A stretch of DNA of 64,000 bases from Carpediemonas membranifera (lineage: Eukaryota; Fornicata), in contig JAHDYR010000038.1 in assembly GCA_019828565.1 (NCBI GenBank), forward strand, positions 310,001 through 374,000, given 5' to 3'. Below the pieces are notes generated by a model, which worked only from the letters and a program-made list of their open reading frames with translations, was not told where the DNA came from and did no database searches. Position numbers and translations under genes: made by a program. How positions within the stretch are numbered: position 1 is the first letter of the stretch; every line of letters begins with the position of its first letter. Of the stretch, positions 34,901 through 43,170 are shown piece by piece.

Positions 34901-35001
34901 CGCGGGAGTCGTTGAAGGTCCAGATTTTGATCCGATCAATTCCGAGGCAGTTCCTTCGTTGGTCGCTGGAACTGCGCCAGGTCGTCGACATCACACAATG
35001 A
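28936..35001 (+). CDS. Very large TmcB-like (tiny macrocysts B) multi-pass membrane protein
   Basis: 2021 residues. About 37-380: nine or ten hydrophobic helices. About 380-590: basic Ser/Arg-rich linker. About 590-780: TPR-like helices ('QCFEAARARHERSSWVLTQYCNFV', 'MAYFVLNKLSNRRPIMDLAYTIYRLHHEHEQLQ', 'LLHDYDVYQTHTISQ') in the place and style of the TmcB TPR region. About 790-1250: disordered. Then two cassettes of helix - outer loop - helix: 1254-1280 to about 1592-1625, and 1727-1755 to 1953-1985. The loops are Ser/Thr/Ala-rich with Cys pairs. Each cassette is followed by a short basic helix ('RNLKSLPKTVLQAII', 'VQILIRSIPRQFLRW'). Proteins of this type occur in ciliates, amoebae and other protists, sometimes with PAS or cyclase domains; none is seen here. 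A sensory role is inferred. Confidence 0.75.
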   Translation: MSEYDESIDFSRSDTQEDEASLSIVRHGRFDAAKLGLKKTMNSLFLLLYMLTKQNKILGKTMVFLMALDFLQLISFGLSFQFSFTSPLLTALQFSLQFVRIPIHLFPTAVNYSLVFVSLIAVYAVIILMLLAMYRLSANEQQFPDRLLFILRLSATVFITGLFVPVLSILIRVPFQSVIETFNLYADSPSEAQTYLFLTVVVVLASVATVIPFSLLCFSASVAFYSYDFQAKFDFLARPHIRMDFILLGLKSLLTLSFAVASDFKFVLCGVCLAVFGTCWLTVLILAPYYRPEMNFLRIAMMSTIVGVSVANSALFCLHYWADDYLSAYVFHLLEPLGFTLIVVIHVIFGLVCMKIRYMIVRPPKGSIEKQIKRIEKSHSAFWATTLCYGALDPHFEYKSSIKRALTGTSGKKGRSPSVLRTSRERRPSQSRRDSVRSRSHSRSNSLPGEASSSHEWADDRIEMINPTPYGMGRHDADTSMYSTDTTDDPVLFTPMPQPRTNAVSVGFAEHASHTIGSPKTMPSPLDKVTGPRLSPSPGRRKSVAPVETTVKKLIAQNENTIRRSQPRGDDRASHDKQTKRWSLTYKYNIQGASQCFEAARARHERSSWVLTQYCNFVFLIGNQHMAYFVLNKLSNRRPIMDLAYTIYRLHHEHEQLQGTGLGAMGQGGDQASAIRYIQFQKTMRLAQRFQHEAGELLLSFWQSLLHDYDVYQTHTISQKLHETFTGAQTQYTSMMRRFTNVPDLLRGYAWFIETLLYDSATAKQLIDQAAGLEQKGKEGDGSSRGGDMLNTYDDEYSMYSETESQYSAMAPFPLGAIQEEGAIASAATESTDADTESDATQRTETVSVHDDDDELSGHDDIADEFVSETSLQMRRMLRNASFSPRKSPRRHHTPSPGRSHQLTSDSYDPSIRSRSDSHSLPPAAQSGFDMLERAQTDDRLGDDVSEFGAPAGFIIPMAHVTSTPQTAALPPKIPTSSESRREMSKIPSSSPRWLEDVTPREDDFVLGLNTGNTSTSMMGAPPGRVRGKHHSAGSLQSSSTRVGDPELQFESSSHSLINSTSNSSPRIGLNLPLKSMTGRAKALVITPRSARNKSSRDKEGEGKQHKGRREQESTTSLNTPKTPGTQRSARKSTRQLTKRTPNDGNNSTDSPVNTAPNSGRGMGSKKNSSDKRLTDRHVQIEDDTVEEEEFQDEYAPTELLIGLNGVASKGKIGDSKAKTSDLRSFFDGAAGSEHDDDIDDELDQAKRMGGLHTIRAFLFATLPLAAVFVVAVLAPFIVSILLISWTSNVGTAVAGYQLVSSVSSYTAGLTQRSLTVAATADMQAAKAAGFGGADLDLGLYASALASLSTADQSDYLRAYGLAVSHSMLKSAVCLRDSWAHISQTAMADVDDEALTGILSGLTGAELGLLGVSSSDLPTLSTPCQFSSCTAYSFPDVRSGVATSFTTALTAAATDASKLSNLESSLQVSGLYTVFGPDIKSILNSDEALTAKLWVESTSSFSPTGTSLVSLYSTVTTHQTNMAAVLGRLHYPTLSAATQTALATIAPADTSAIGLDDVAMHAMNRFLEANAVADPVSGIRSLVRERVQALYLSYLSFILLCVVAFVLSASAFFGMIVVLILFNGRIISRQRRLVRNLKSLPKTVLQAIIIATARHLGLDEKLTEGAGGDGQSEDESTHPPGQVVSHPNRWTVSTAKSLADRKPPILSKRPVVVSDPGQKRVYTYLRYTAFTLAVFALAFIPLFMSMVVMLAPLQSLLVASSMVYSVTASIHRTVALAEQMSSAMVAETLRSSWTEAALTAGGYTSLAALAAKWNSGQLDLDSIKSTLRSESRDLALVWENLVHGGIYDFDVTSWGDLDGYWLPVRLWPGMLMFSSSQLLVDSNKCLLGESSCSLGLSLDDTVSAFVERGTLLSFASSLSQMGDESVDRLRTLALVLSPRVLELHEAVDSMFSNWFVASIGTVICSFVLTLVTIGLTIVISVQLLRRSQARESLKVQILIRSIPRQFLRWSLELRQVVDITQ

Positions 35002-35608
35002 GCCTGCCTTGTCAGCATCACCATGTACTGCTAACCCTCCACGATCTTTCTTTCCTCCGACCCGCTTGGAGTTGGAACTCGCGTATATACATCTCGCATA
35101 TACATCTCGTATATACATCTCGTATATACATCGCATATCACAGCCCAGCACCGCCGCAAGCGGGGATTGGGTCTGGAACTGGGTCAAGCAGCCCTCTGTA
35201 AATAGCAATACGCGTAATACCGTATTATCGATGGCATGGCCTTGAGCCGAATGATCGAAGGCCTGAGATCAAATTGCCTTTTTAGATTCTGTCTAGATTC
35301 TTATAAATCTTTTGAATCTACCAGCATGTGTCATCCTCTTGGCACAGTTGAGCGAGCAAGTCGCCCCCATCAGCTTCGATGAGACTAGTATCACAGATTA
35401 TTGCTAGATTCATTCGAAATCTGAGTTTGGGAAATCATCTATCACAAGCAAGGCAGAGCAATGGTTGCCTGTTTCTTTCGAGACTTGCAGATGTTATTGG
35501 GTTTGGTGCCCCATGGTCCTCATCTGAGTCTCTCTGGCTGATTTACGTTGGAAGCAACATAACTCATATATTCGGATCAGCGGAACACCTCCGAAACGGC
35601 TAATCCTG
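35002..35608. other. Intergenic region with a short tandem repeat
   Basis: Apart from the repeat at 35083-35140 nothing is recognised. It spans the 3' end of the TmcB-like gene and the 5' flank of the kelch-like gene, which lie on the same strand. Confidence 0.5.
35083..35140 (+). repeat. 13-bp tandem repeat, about four and a half units
   Basis: Units of the type GTATATACATCTC repeated with G/C and A changes (GTATAT/GCATAT alternation), the last unit shortened. A+T-rich, 80-140 bp after the stop codon of the TmcB-like gene. Confidence 0.75.
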
Positions 35609-36976
35609 ATGGGTTCGCCCTCTTGTAACGGGTTAGATCAGCTTATTCGTTCGCATGAGCCTGAGCATGAGCTTAACCTCGATATATTCATCAGCGACGC
35701 TTCGCACGTTGGAAGGTGCGGAAACTACGTATTTTGCGTCCAAAAGCAACTAATTTCTTTCTTTTCCTTTGCAGATGAACTCCAATACAACATAGCTGTC
35801 GAGTATCCTGGCGAAAAAGTGTTCCGCGTCTGCTCTCGCTCAGACGGCACCCTGTTTGCTCTCGATTCGTCCACATACTGTTCACCATTCTTCTCCTTCG
35901 ACCCCCTGAACCCCAAATGGATCAAACACCGCGACCTACAAGGCGGCAATCTCTCTAGCGCAGCGATGACAGCCACAGACTCGAAAGTTCTGGTCCATGG
36001 CGGCACGACTACCTCGAGCATCATGACAACTCTTCATTCCATCACCATCCCATCCCACACGAAGGGTCCGTGCTCTGCTAAGTGGAGTAGCGTCAACGTG
36101 CGGGTTCCCTTGATGCAGCACATTTGCGCGGGACCCTATTTCCTCGGGGGTGGGTTCTACACGGATTCATGGGTCCCCAACCGCACTGTGTATCACGTGG
36201 ACGATAAGTGCAAGAAGATGACACGTGTGGTCGAAGGTTGCCCCGCGGACCGCGTGCTTTCCTCCTCCCAAGTTGTCCTCGCCCCAGACAACACGATTGT
36301 CATCCTGACTGACGGCAACTCGCTTCTCCAGTGCGATGTGGGCCGTGTCAAGTGGACGATGCTCCCCACGCCCGAGGCTGGCTCAGTGCTTGGGCTGTGT
36401 GAGGGAGTCCCTACAGTCGTATCCCACAGCGGGTCTTTCGCCATACACGACGGTGTTATTACAAGCACGCCGAGTACATCGCGGTCGGCTACTGGCCATA
36501 ATCTGCGAAACAGCACTACAAGACTGAGCGCGTCGTCGCTTGGGCAGTATACCACGGCGGTATCGCGGAACCTGTCGCCGACGAGCCTGTTAGAGATCAT
36601 TGCCAAGCAAGAAAACGACCTCCGCAACGCCAAGTTTGCCATGGGCGAAAGAAACGCCACGATCTCGAAGCTGAAGAGTCTTCTCGAAATCTGCGCCGAC
36701 GTCATCCATGGGGCCGGGATAGCGTCTGCGGCGGACACCGAGATGGACGGGCTCGAAGACCTCAGCCAGACCGTCTTTGACGAGCGTGCCGGAGCGATGT
36801 TGAAAGCGTACATTGCCGGCGGCAGCCAGGCTGTCCCCGTTGATGTCATGCGGAAGATCGTCGATGGTCTGGCCGGCCTGCGCGAGGGAGCAGGCCTCAT
36901 TGACATGGCTGAGAAGGCTACGATCGGGCTGGAGCAGCTCGTTGTCGGATCAGGTAGTGCGTTTAGCCACGTGTAG
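35609..36976 (+). CDS. Kelch-like beta-propeller protein with C-terminal coiled coil
   Basis: 455 residues. About 25-285 is beta-rich with repeating 'FRVCSRSDGTLFALDSST', 'SKVLVHGGTTTSSIMTTLHSI', 'YFLGGGFYTDSWVPNRTVYHVD' units, resembling degenerate kelch blades (the double Gly of kelch shows in VHGG and LGGG). Residues 285-325 are Ser/Thr-rich. About 325-360 is a predicted coiled coil ('LLEIIAKQENDLRNAKFAMGERNATISKLKSLLE'), and the rest is helical. No signal peptide. The start ATG at 35609 is the first in frame. Likely a cytosolic scaffold. Its 3' end lies about 100 bp from the right inverted arm. Confidence 0.65.
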   Translation: MGSPSCNGLDQLIRSHEPEHELNLDIFISDASHVGRCGNYVFCVQKQLISFFSFADELQYNIAVEYPGEKVFRVCSRSDGTLFALDSSTYCSPFFSFDPLNPKWIKHRDLQGGNLSSAAMTATDSKVLVHGGTTTSSIMTTLHSITIPSHTKGPCSAKWSSVNVRVPLMQHICAGPYFLGGGFYTDSWVPNRTVYHVDDKCKKMTRVVEGCPADRVLSSSQVVLAPDNTIVILTDGNSLLQCDVGRVKWTMLPTPEAGSVLGLCEGVPTVVSHSGSFAIHDGVITSTPSTSRSATGHNLRNSTTRLSASSLGQYTTAVSRNLSPTSLLEIIAKQENDLRNAKFAMGERNATISKLKSLLEICADVIHGAGIASAADTEMDGLEDLSQTVFDERAGAMLKAYIAGGSQAVPVDVMRKIVDGLAGLREGAGLIDMAEKATIGLEQLVVGSGSAFSHV

Positions 36977-37077
36977 GCGATGCAAGCTATATAGGTATGG
37001 CTGCTGGCGTTTTCTCTCAATATATTTACGGTGGTAAAGCAGCTCGGTTGATAGTACATGTATATCCACACGGAGCT

Positions 37078-40000
37078 GTGCCCGTCATCATCCACCCTGG
37101 TCCAGTTACATGTAGCATTTATGTCTAGTGCTCGCCGGCGAGCATGTCGGCGAGGTCGCCCTTGGCGTCCTTGTTGTTCGTGGGCTTCAGGGCGAACTTG
37201 TCGGCCAGCACGGCGAGGGCGTCGGGGGTTAGGAAGCGGGGCAGCGAGGGGCCGAGGCGGATGTTGCGGATGCCCAGGTGGAGCAGCGTCAGCAGCACGG
37301 CGACGGCCTTCTGCTCGAACCAGCTCACGCACAGCGAGAGCGGCAGGTCATTGACGGCGAGCCCGGTGGCCTCGGAAAGGGCGACCGCGATCTTGATGGC
37401 GCTGAAGACGTCGTTGCACTGGCCGACGTCGAGCAGGCGCGGGATGCCCTCGATGTCGCCGTAGTCCTTGACGCGGTTGATGCGGAAGCGGCCGCAAGCG
37501 CCGGTCAGGATCAGGCAGTCGTCGGGGATGGCCTCGGCGAGGTCCGAGAAGTAGTTGCGGCCGGGCGTGCTGCCGTCGCAGCCGCCGATGAAGAAGATGT
37601 GGCGCAACTTGCCCGCGGAGATCAGCTCGAGGACCTTGCCCGCGTGGCTCAGAACCTCGGCGTGCATCGCGCCGACGAGCAGGGGCGACTCGGCGTTGGC
37701 GGCCTCGACGTCGGCTTTGGTGTAGCCGGGCGCCTCGAGCGCGGCCGCGATCACGGACTCGAACTCGCCGTTCGCGACGTGGGTCAGGCCCGGGAAGCCG
37801 ACGCGGCCGGTCGTGAACACGCGGTGCTTGTAGTCCTCGCGCGGGGGCATGATGCAGTTCGTCGTGAAGAGCACGGGGCCGGGGAAGAGCGGGAACTCCT
37901 TGCGCTGGTTGCGCCACGACGTGCCGTAGTTGCCGACGAGGCACTTGTACTTGCGCAGGGCGGGGTAGGCGTGGGCGGGGATCATCTCGCCGTGGGTGAA
38001 GACGTTCACGCCGCGCGCCTCGCACTGCTCGAGCAGCTTGTGGAGGTCGTCCATGTCGTGGCCCGTGATGAGGATGCACTTGCCCTCGACGGGCCGGGTG
38101 TTGACGGGCGCGAAGCTGGGCTGGCCGAGCGCCGCGTTGTGCGCCTTGTCGAGCGCGGCCATGATGCCGAAGTTGGCCTCGCCGACCTTGAGCGTGAGGC
38201 CGAGGAGCGCGTCGACGGACAGGTCGTCCTTGTTGAGCTCGGCCATCGCCTCGACGTTCATCCACGTCTCCTTGCGCACGGGGTCGAGGCCCTCGAGCAC
38301 GAAGACGTGGTCCGCGTAGGCGGCGGCGCCACGGATGCCGTAGACAACGGTCTCGCGGAGGCCGGCGACGGTCTCGCCGAACTTGTGGATGCGGTGGGCG
38401 AGCCCGTAGTCCTTGAGGGTCGCGACGGCCTCAGCGGCGGACTTGTTGACGCCGTTGACGCCGAGGGCGGTCAGCTCGGCTGTGAGGTCCTCGGCGTAGC
38501 GCATGAGGGCGTCGTCGTCGAAGTTGACGTTGGTGAGCGTCGTGAACATGGCGCGGTTGAACAGAACGAGCTGTTCGTCGGTGACCTTAGCGCGGTCCTG
38601 CACGGCGGCGGCCGCGAGCTGCATGCAGAGCCACGTAATGTGGTCCTGGATGGCGGTTGTTTCGGGGCTCTTGCTGCAGACGCCCTTGAACGTGTTGCAG
38701 CCGGGGCCGCGCGCTTGCTCGCACTGGTAGCAAGCGGATGCGTTGTTGTCGAGAAGCTTTTCGATCTCCATGAACTTTGTGTCTTCGTTCTGCTGAGGGC
38801 AGTAGCAGATACGGCGACTTCGGGAGATTCAATCGGATCGGTTGTGGACCCTAATGCGCATCGGGTCGGCTGCGGGCCCGGGGAGGCCAGCTGATTGCAC
38901 CAGAAGGTGCCCCAGAGGTCTGCTGGTGTCGGCCGACCGCTCCTGCGTGTGCCATCACCATCGGCTGTCACCTCGCGTCGCCGCGACCCGCTGGCCCAGG
39001 CGTGCCACAGAGCTTGCTGACCGGCTCCAACGCCCGGAATGTGGGTCTACGGGCCCGGCAACGCTAGTCCGGAACGCCGGAGGGCGTGGCGATGTCTCAG
39101 AAGCTGGGCTGCGGAGATGGGCTGGATCGGGTCAGCGGGCCCTCGACAGCGCGCTCGCAGGGATGTGATGGGTCGGCCTCTCCCATATGTCGCTGGAATG
39201 GCTGCGTGCGGTGAGCATCAGCGGTCGAGCAAAGATCGAATGCATATCGAGACCACCATTGGGCTCAGCTGCGACGGCTTAGCGTGAATATCGCTACTTT
39301 ATGGTCTATACGACCGTACGTTCTCTAGTTTCATCCATTTTTATGAGATTATGGTTCCGCTCGATTCGGGGTCGCGGTTATCCTCATCGCAGGGCTGTGG
39401 GATGTCATATCCTACGCCAGTGCCAAGGCAAGGAGCTACTTGTATCTGTCCCATTCTTCTTTGCTTGTTCAAGCTTGCTCGGTTCTGAAGTACGAGACGC
39501 AATCTCCAGCCCAAGATTCGATCTGGATCTAAATTGAGCTGCAATTGAGAATCGATGTCATGCCCACCGGCGTTCCCTTGCTTCCCGAGCGGCATCGCCA
39601 GCACCCGAGTGCTCTGTATACTGGATCGGCGCTTCGGCCGGGACTGGGGCAGTCGACGCCCGTCAGCGCGCTGGGATGGAGCAGCCTAGCTGGTGGCAGC
39701 ACTCTCGGCGCGCGTCGGTGGTCGACGACTCGGCGACTGTGGCCACAAGAGGACAGCGCCAGCTTGGATGGGCGAAGCAGCGCCACAACACGATTCCGCG
39801 GCATTGGGCGTTGAGCATGCGCTGATATCCGCATTCCGCGTTTCGACTGTTGCAACCGCCTACATCCCCGGGGACATCCCCTCTCTGCTCCGCCACGCCT
39901 ACTCCAGGCACTTCAACAAGGTCATGCCGGTAGAGCGCGATGCAGAGACCACCAGTGCATCAGCGAGCAGCGCAGAACTCGAATCCCTGCAAACCATGCT

Positions 40001-40332
40001 CTCGAGAATTCCCCCTCTGAAACCAACCGCGCAAGCCCTCCTCGACCGCGCCCGCTCGATCCTCGCAGACGGCCCCCCGCTCTCCATGAACGTCGAGCTC
40101 GCGGAGGGGCAGGAGCTCCCGGTCGCCCTGCACACCCTGCTCCAAGGCACGCTGTGGGCCGTGATGATAGCGAGTGCTGACCCAGACCTCGAGGACAGGG
40201 TGCTGGAGGAGGCTCGAGTGAAGTGGCCAGATGAGAACGCGATACACGGCAAGATCCGCAACGCTCTCGCCCCTGAGGCCAAATGCCTCTGGTTCCTCTG
40301 CCGCAAGTTCTTCTTCACGCTGAACGTCGCCG
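37078..40332 (-). repeat. Right arm of the 3.25-kb inverted duplication
   Basis: Reverse complement of 22478-25730 with only a handful of differences. One border lies after GTGCCCGTCATC... at 37078. The other lies inside the RCC1-like coding region at 40332, after the codons for FFFTLNVA, where the two copies diverge. Confidence 0.9.
37125..38771 (-). CDS. hcp: Hybrid cluster protein, copy 2
   Basis: Protein identical over all 548 residues to the copy at 24037-25683; one silent difference was seen (GAT versus GAC in codon 354). All cluster ligands are present. Identical coding plus identical 5' spacer means either a very recent duplication or ongoing gene conversion, and doubles the dose of the enzyme. 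It is convergent with the kelch-like gene, 148 bp away, whereas copy 1 reads towards the Nudix gene. Confidence 0.95.
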   Translation of the reverse strand: MEIEKLLDNNASACYQCEQARGPGCNTFKGVCSKSPETTAIQDHITWLCMQLAAAAVQDRAKVTDEQLVLFNRAMFTTLTNVNFDDDALMRYAEDLTAELTALGVNGVNKSAAEAVATLKDYGLAHRIHKFGETVAGLRETVVYGIRGAAAYADHVFVLEGLDPVRKETWMNVEAMAELNKDDLSVDALLGLTLKVGEANFGIMAALDKAHNAALGQPSFAPVNTRPVEGKCILITGHDMDDLHKLLEQCEARGVNVFTHGEMIPAHAYPALRKYKCLVGNYGTSWRNQRKEFPLFPGPVLFTTNCIMPPREDYKHRVFTTGRVGFPGLTHVANGEFESVIAAALEAPGYTKADVEAANAESPLLVGAMHAEVLSHAGKVLELISAGKLRHIFFIGGCDGSTPGRNYFSDLAEAIPDDCLILTGACGRFRINRVKDYGDIEGIPRLLDVGQCNDVFSAIKIAVALSEATGLAVNDLPLSLCVSWFEQKAVAVLLTLLHLGIRNIRLGPSLPRFLTPDALAVLADKFALKPTNNKDAKGDLADMLAGEH

Positions 40333-41404
40333 AGAAGGACGGCGAGAGCTATAAGTGGACTGACTACGAGAGATTCTACCACCACCGCATGTACATGGGC
40401 CGACTCTTCATGCTCTACACGAGGCACCACACCGCCCTCACCAGGGCCACGATGCCCAGGGCCCTCGAGGTCTACAGCAATTACATCACCTATGTTGCCA
40501 GGACGCCTAAGGGCCTGTGGGGCTGGGGGAATAGCTTTGAGGGTCAGCTGGGGTTTCAGTCAGAGTTCTCCGACCCGGCCCGCCTCACCTTCCCCGCCTG
40601 CCCCAAGGTCGCCGAGCTCGAGGCCAGCCTGCCCGCCTGGGAGAAGCACAGCATGGTGACTGCGGTGTCGATGAAGCACGGTCAAGCATTCATCCTCACC
40701 CCAGCCGGCACCATCATGGCCGGCAGTGATGCTGAGTTATTTGTCGGCCCAGTCGAGGAGGAGAACTGGTGCCGCTTCAAGCCAGTCTCTGTGCAAACTG
40801 GCTTTGTCCCAGCTCACATCATGCATGACTCGGCAGTCATCCTCACCATGGGCGATCGGCAGGTGATCAGCGGATGGAACAATTATGGCCAGCTGGGGCT
40901 TGGGCACGAGAATGAGATGACTGGGTTTGAGGAGCTGTCCTTCAGGGTCGACCGGCTTGCTCATTCTGGAAGCGCCTTCCACATATTCCTCAGCGGCGCC
41001 AGCTGCTCTTCGCCGGCGAGGTTCCAAAGCCGATTGCCCAGTCGGGCCTGCTGCCAGGATACTACGGCAACGAGGAGTGCGTCACAGCCACCCCGCTCCG
41101 GTTCCCAGGGAGGGTCAAGGGCTTCTATTGTGATAGGTTAGCTCTCATCTGGGTCACAGATGGCCACTCTCACCTGCGCGACGACAACGACTCATATCGC
41201 GTGCGCTTGGAGTCGACAGCACTGGGTGTTCGGAGCGTTGACGATGGAGTTGCTTACTCATTCCGGGACAACTTCGGCCAGTGGTTCAGGGTGACGGGCG
41301 TGTCAAGTGGGGTGGCGAAGCTGGTCGAGTGCGAGGCGCCCGATGATTGTGACATCTTCACAATCCTCCCAGTCGACTTAGACCCGTGGGAAAGCGGCGC
41401 CTAG
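39768..41404 (+). pseudogene. RCC1-like family member with a late frameshift (right arm)
   Basis: Start ATG at 39768. Constant module (about 140 residues), then a variable propeller with clear RCC1 blades: 'GLWGWGNSFEGQLGF' and 'QVISGWNNYGQLGLGHENEMTGFEELSF'. After 'FHIFLSG' (about 41000) the frame breaks. The next frame continues with QLLFAGEVPKPIAQ, matching 'RQLLFSGEVP' of the intact copy, and runs to the stop at 41404. A one-base insertion or two-base loss explains it. Only one lesion is present, so a consensus error is possible and the gene may be functional. A 5-bp insertion near 39620, upstream of the ATG, is unique to this copy. Confidence 0.7.
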
Positions 41405-41620
41405 CATGACCATCGCAGGCCCAGATTCTATTGACTCTTTTGGGGTCGGCAATTGTCCTGTCAACACCCAGTCTGGACCATTGTGGATGAACCTCGCATT
41501 CGGCTGCCTCGCTTGTCGCTAAGAATCAGCATCGCTTAAAATCGACACGGGACAATTATCTCCCAAAAGGGCGATTTGATCTCAGCTTTCTCAAATCTCA
41601 CCGGACCAGCGAAACATTCG

Positions 41621-42736
41621 ATGAGACCGGCATTTCTTTGTGTCATTGCACTCCTCGCCGCTGTTTCATGCAGAGAATACTTCGGCCATGTCGACGTCGG
41701 AGGCTCTTACTTTGGCACCTTCTACAACCACCACACTGTTGGCGACGAAGCCATGATCCCCATTACAACGAACTTCTGGTGCAATGGTGCCTATTGGAAC
41801 TCCATTGTTCATGTATTCACCAGCGTTGACCAGGGAACCACGTGGTCGAAAGGCCAGACGATCTCGAACAAGGAGTTCATTCTTCCCCAAGCGATTGATA
41901 GGGATCACGTGGTTATGAGCATCGCAGACTCGGACACCCGCAAGGTGGGCCAGATCATCGACTATTCCCGTTCCGGAGGGAAGCTGACGGAAGGCCCGAC
42001 CATCTGCAGCTTCGATCATGATGCGTTCGACGTCAAGGTCGACCACATCGTCCTCGTCAACAAGGCCGGCCGGATCACTGAATATATTCGCCATGGCGAC
42101 ACGTTCAGCCCCGGCGTCAGTGACACAATCCCAATCCCCGCTTTCAACCGCTCTGTTGTCAGAATCGTCGATGACGACATGATCCTCATCATGGCCGATG
42201 CTTCCACTGCCGTGGTCGCGGTCAAGCGCGGCAGCGCCTGGCAGAGGACCCAGACGATCGCCGTCCCGGACAACTTCGCCCCCTGCGACACGATTGCCTC
42301 CAACCATGGCATCATCGTCTTCCAATACCACGACAATCGGGATCCGGTCCATCCGAAGCCGCAGCTCATCATCTACGAGCGCTCGGGCACCCAGCTCGCA
42401 GCCACCCAGCAGCTCGACTTCACCGATGAATTGCAGGACGTTCCGCCGCATGGTGTCAGGTATCTTGCCGCCTCGGTGCTCAACGCTGAAAGCATCTCGA
42501 TTGCTATCGGCTATGAGGATGTTGCAGGCCACGTTGTCAGTTTCGATGTCACGAAGACCGGCTCCGCCTGGGCGATGAAGCCCCGCGGCAATGTCCAGCA
42601 CGTAAGTCAGCACTCACACGACAATTACCTTCAATCCATCACCTTTATGTCTGACGGGCACGTTGGCGCGGTCACGTCGGGCGGCGGTTGTGACACGGAC
42701 TCCTTCGTTTACAGGATCGGAGACATCACCCGATAA
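41621..42736 (+). CDS. Secreted beta-propeller-like protein
   Basis: 371 residues from the ATG at 41621, chosen because it starts a classic signal peptide (MRPAFLCVIALLAAVSC) and sits just downstream of an in-frame extension without one. The mature part has repeated beta-strand units with 'VHVFTSVDQGTTWSKGQTI', an Asp-box-like motif (SxDxGxTW) typical of sialidase or BNR-repeat propellers, and later 'KRGSAWQRTQTI', 'ERSGTQLAATQQLDF', 'TKTGSAWAMKPR'. Sialidase catalytic residues cannot be assigned. No C-terminal membrane anchor. Probably secreted or lumenal; a lectin-like or enzymatic role is open. Confidence 0.7.
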   Translation: MRPAFLCVIALLAAVSCREYFGHVDVGGSYFGTFYNHHTVGDEAMIPITTNFWCNGAYWNSIVHVFTSVDQGTTWSKGQTISNKEFILPQAIDRDHVVMSIADSDTRKVGQIIDYSRSGGKLTEGPTICSFDHDAFDVKVDHIVLVNKAGRITEYIRHGDTFSPGVSDTIPIPAFNRSVVRIVDDDMILIMADASTAVVAVKRGSAWQRTQTIAVPDNFAPCDTIASNHGIIVFQYHDNRDPVHPKPQLIIYERSGTQLAATQQLDFTDELQDVPPHGVRYLAASVLNAESISIAIGYEDVAGHVVSFDVTKTGSAWAMKPRGNVQHVSQHSHDNYLQSITFMSDGHVGAVTSGGGCDTDSFVYRIGDITR

Positions 42737-43170
42737 ATCTCACACCGTAGCATGGCATCCTGGGTAGTTCTGGCGGCTTGGAGCTCAAGGCCGAGCACGT
42801 CCGTTTATAAGGTATTCACGTCGAACTCAACGCCTGAGTAGGGTTGGCCGATTGAACACAGTGGCTGGGGAGCCAAAGAGCCCCCGTTCAGATGTACATG
42901 GGGTAGTCCTTGTCGACGTCGACCCGTGGACCCCGGACACCAAGTAATGACTGGCTTGACCCTTCAATAAGTGAGCACTGCTCACGGCACCCTTTGAGAT
43001 GCCCATCCTGAATGATGAGGGCAGCGGCAAGTCTCGGCCGGTTCAGAGTGACCGCCGTGACAAATGGGCGGCTCCTTTTGGCCCAGACACATTGCTGTGA
43101 TCTGGCGACAGTCTAGCTCTGGGCGCAACATAAATTCAGCCCGTGATCAGGTCACCATTTATGACTCAGC
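42737..43170. other. Intergenic region between convergent genes
   Basis: No coding frame of interest. Holds the 3' ends of two secreted-type genes. Confidence 0.5.
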
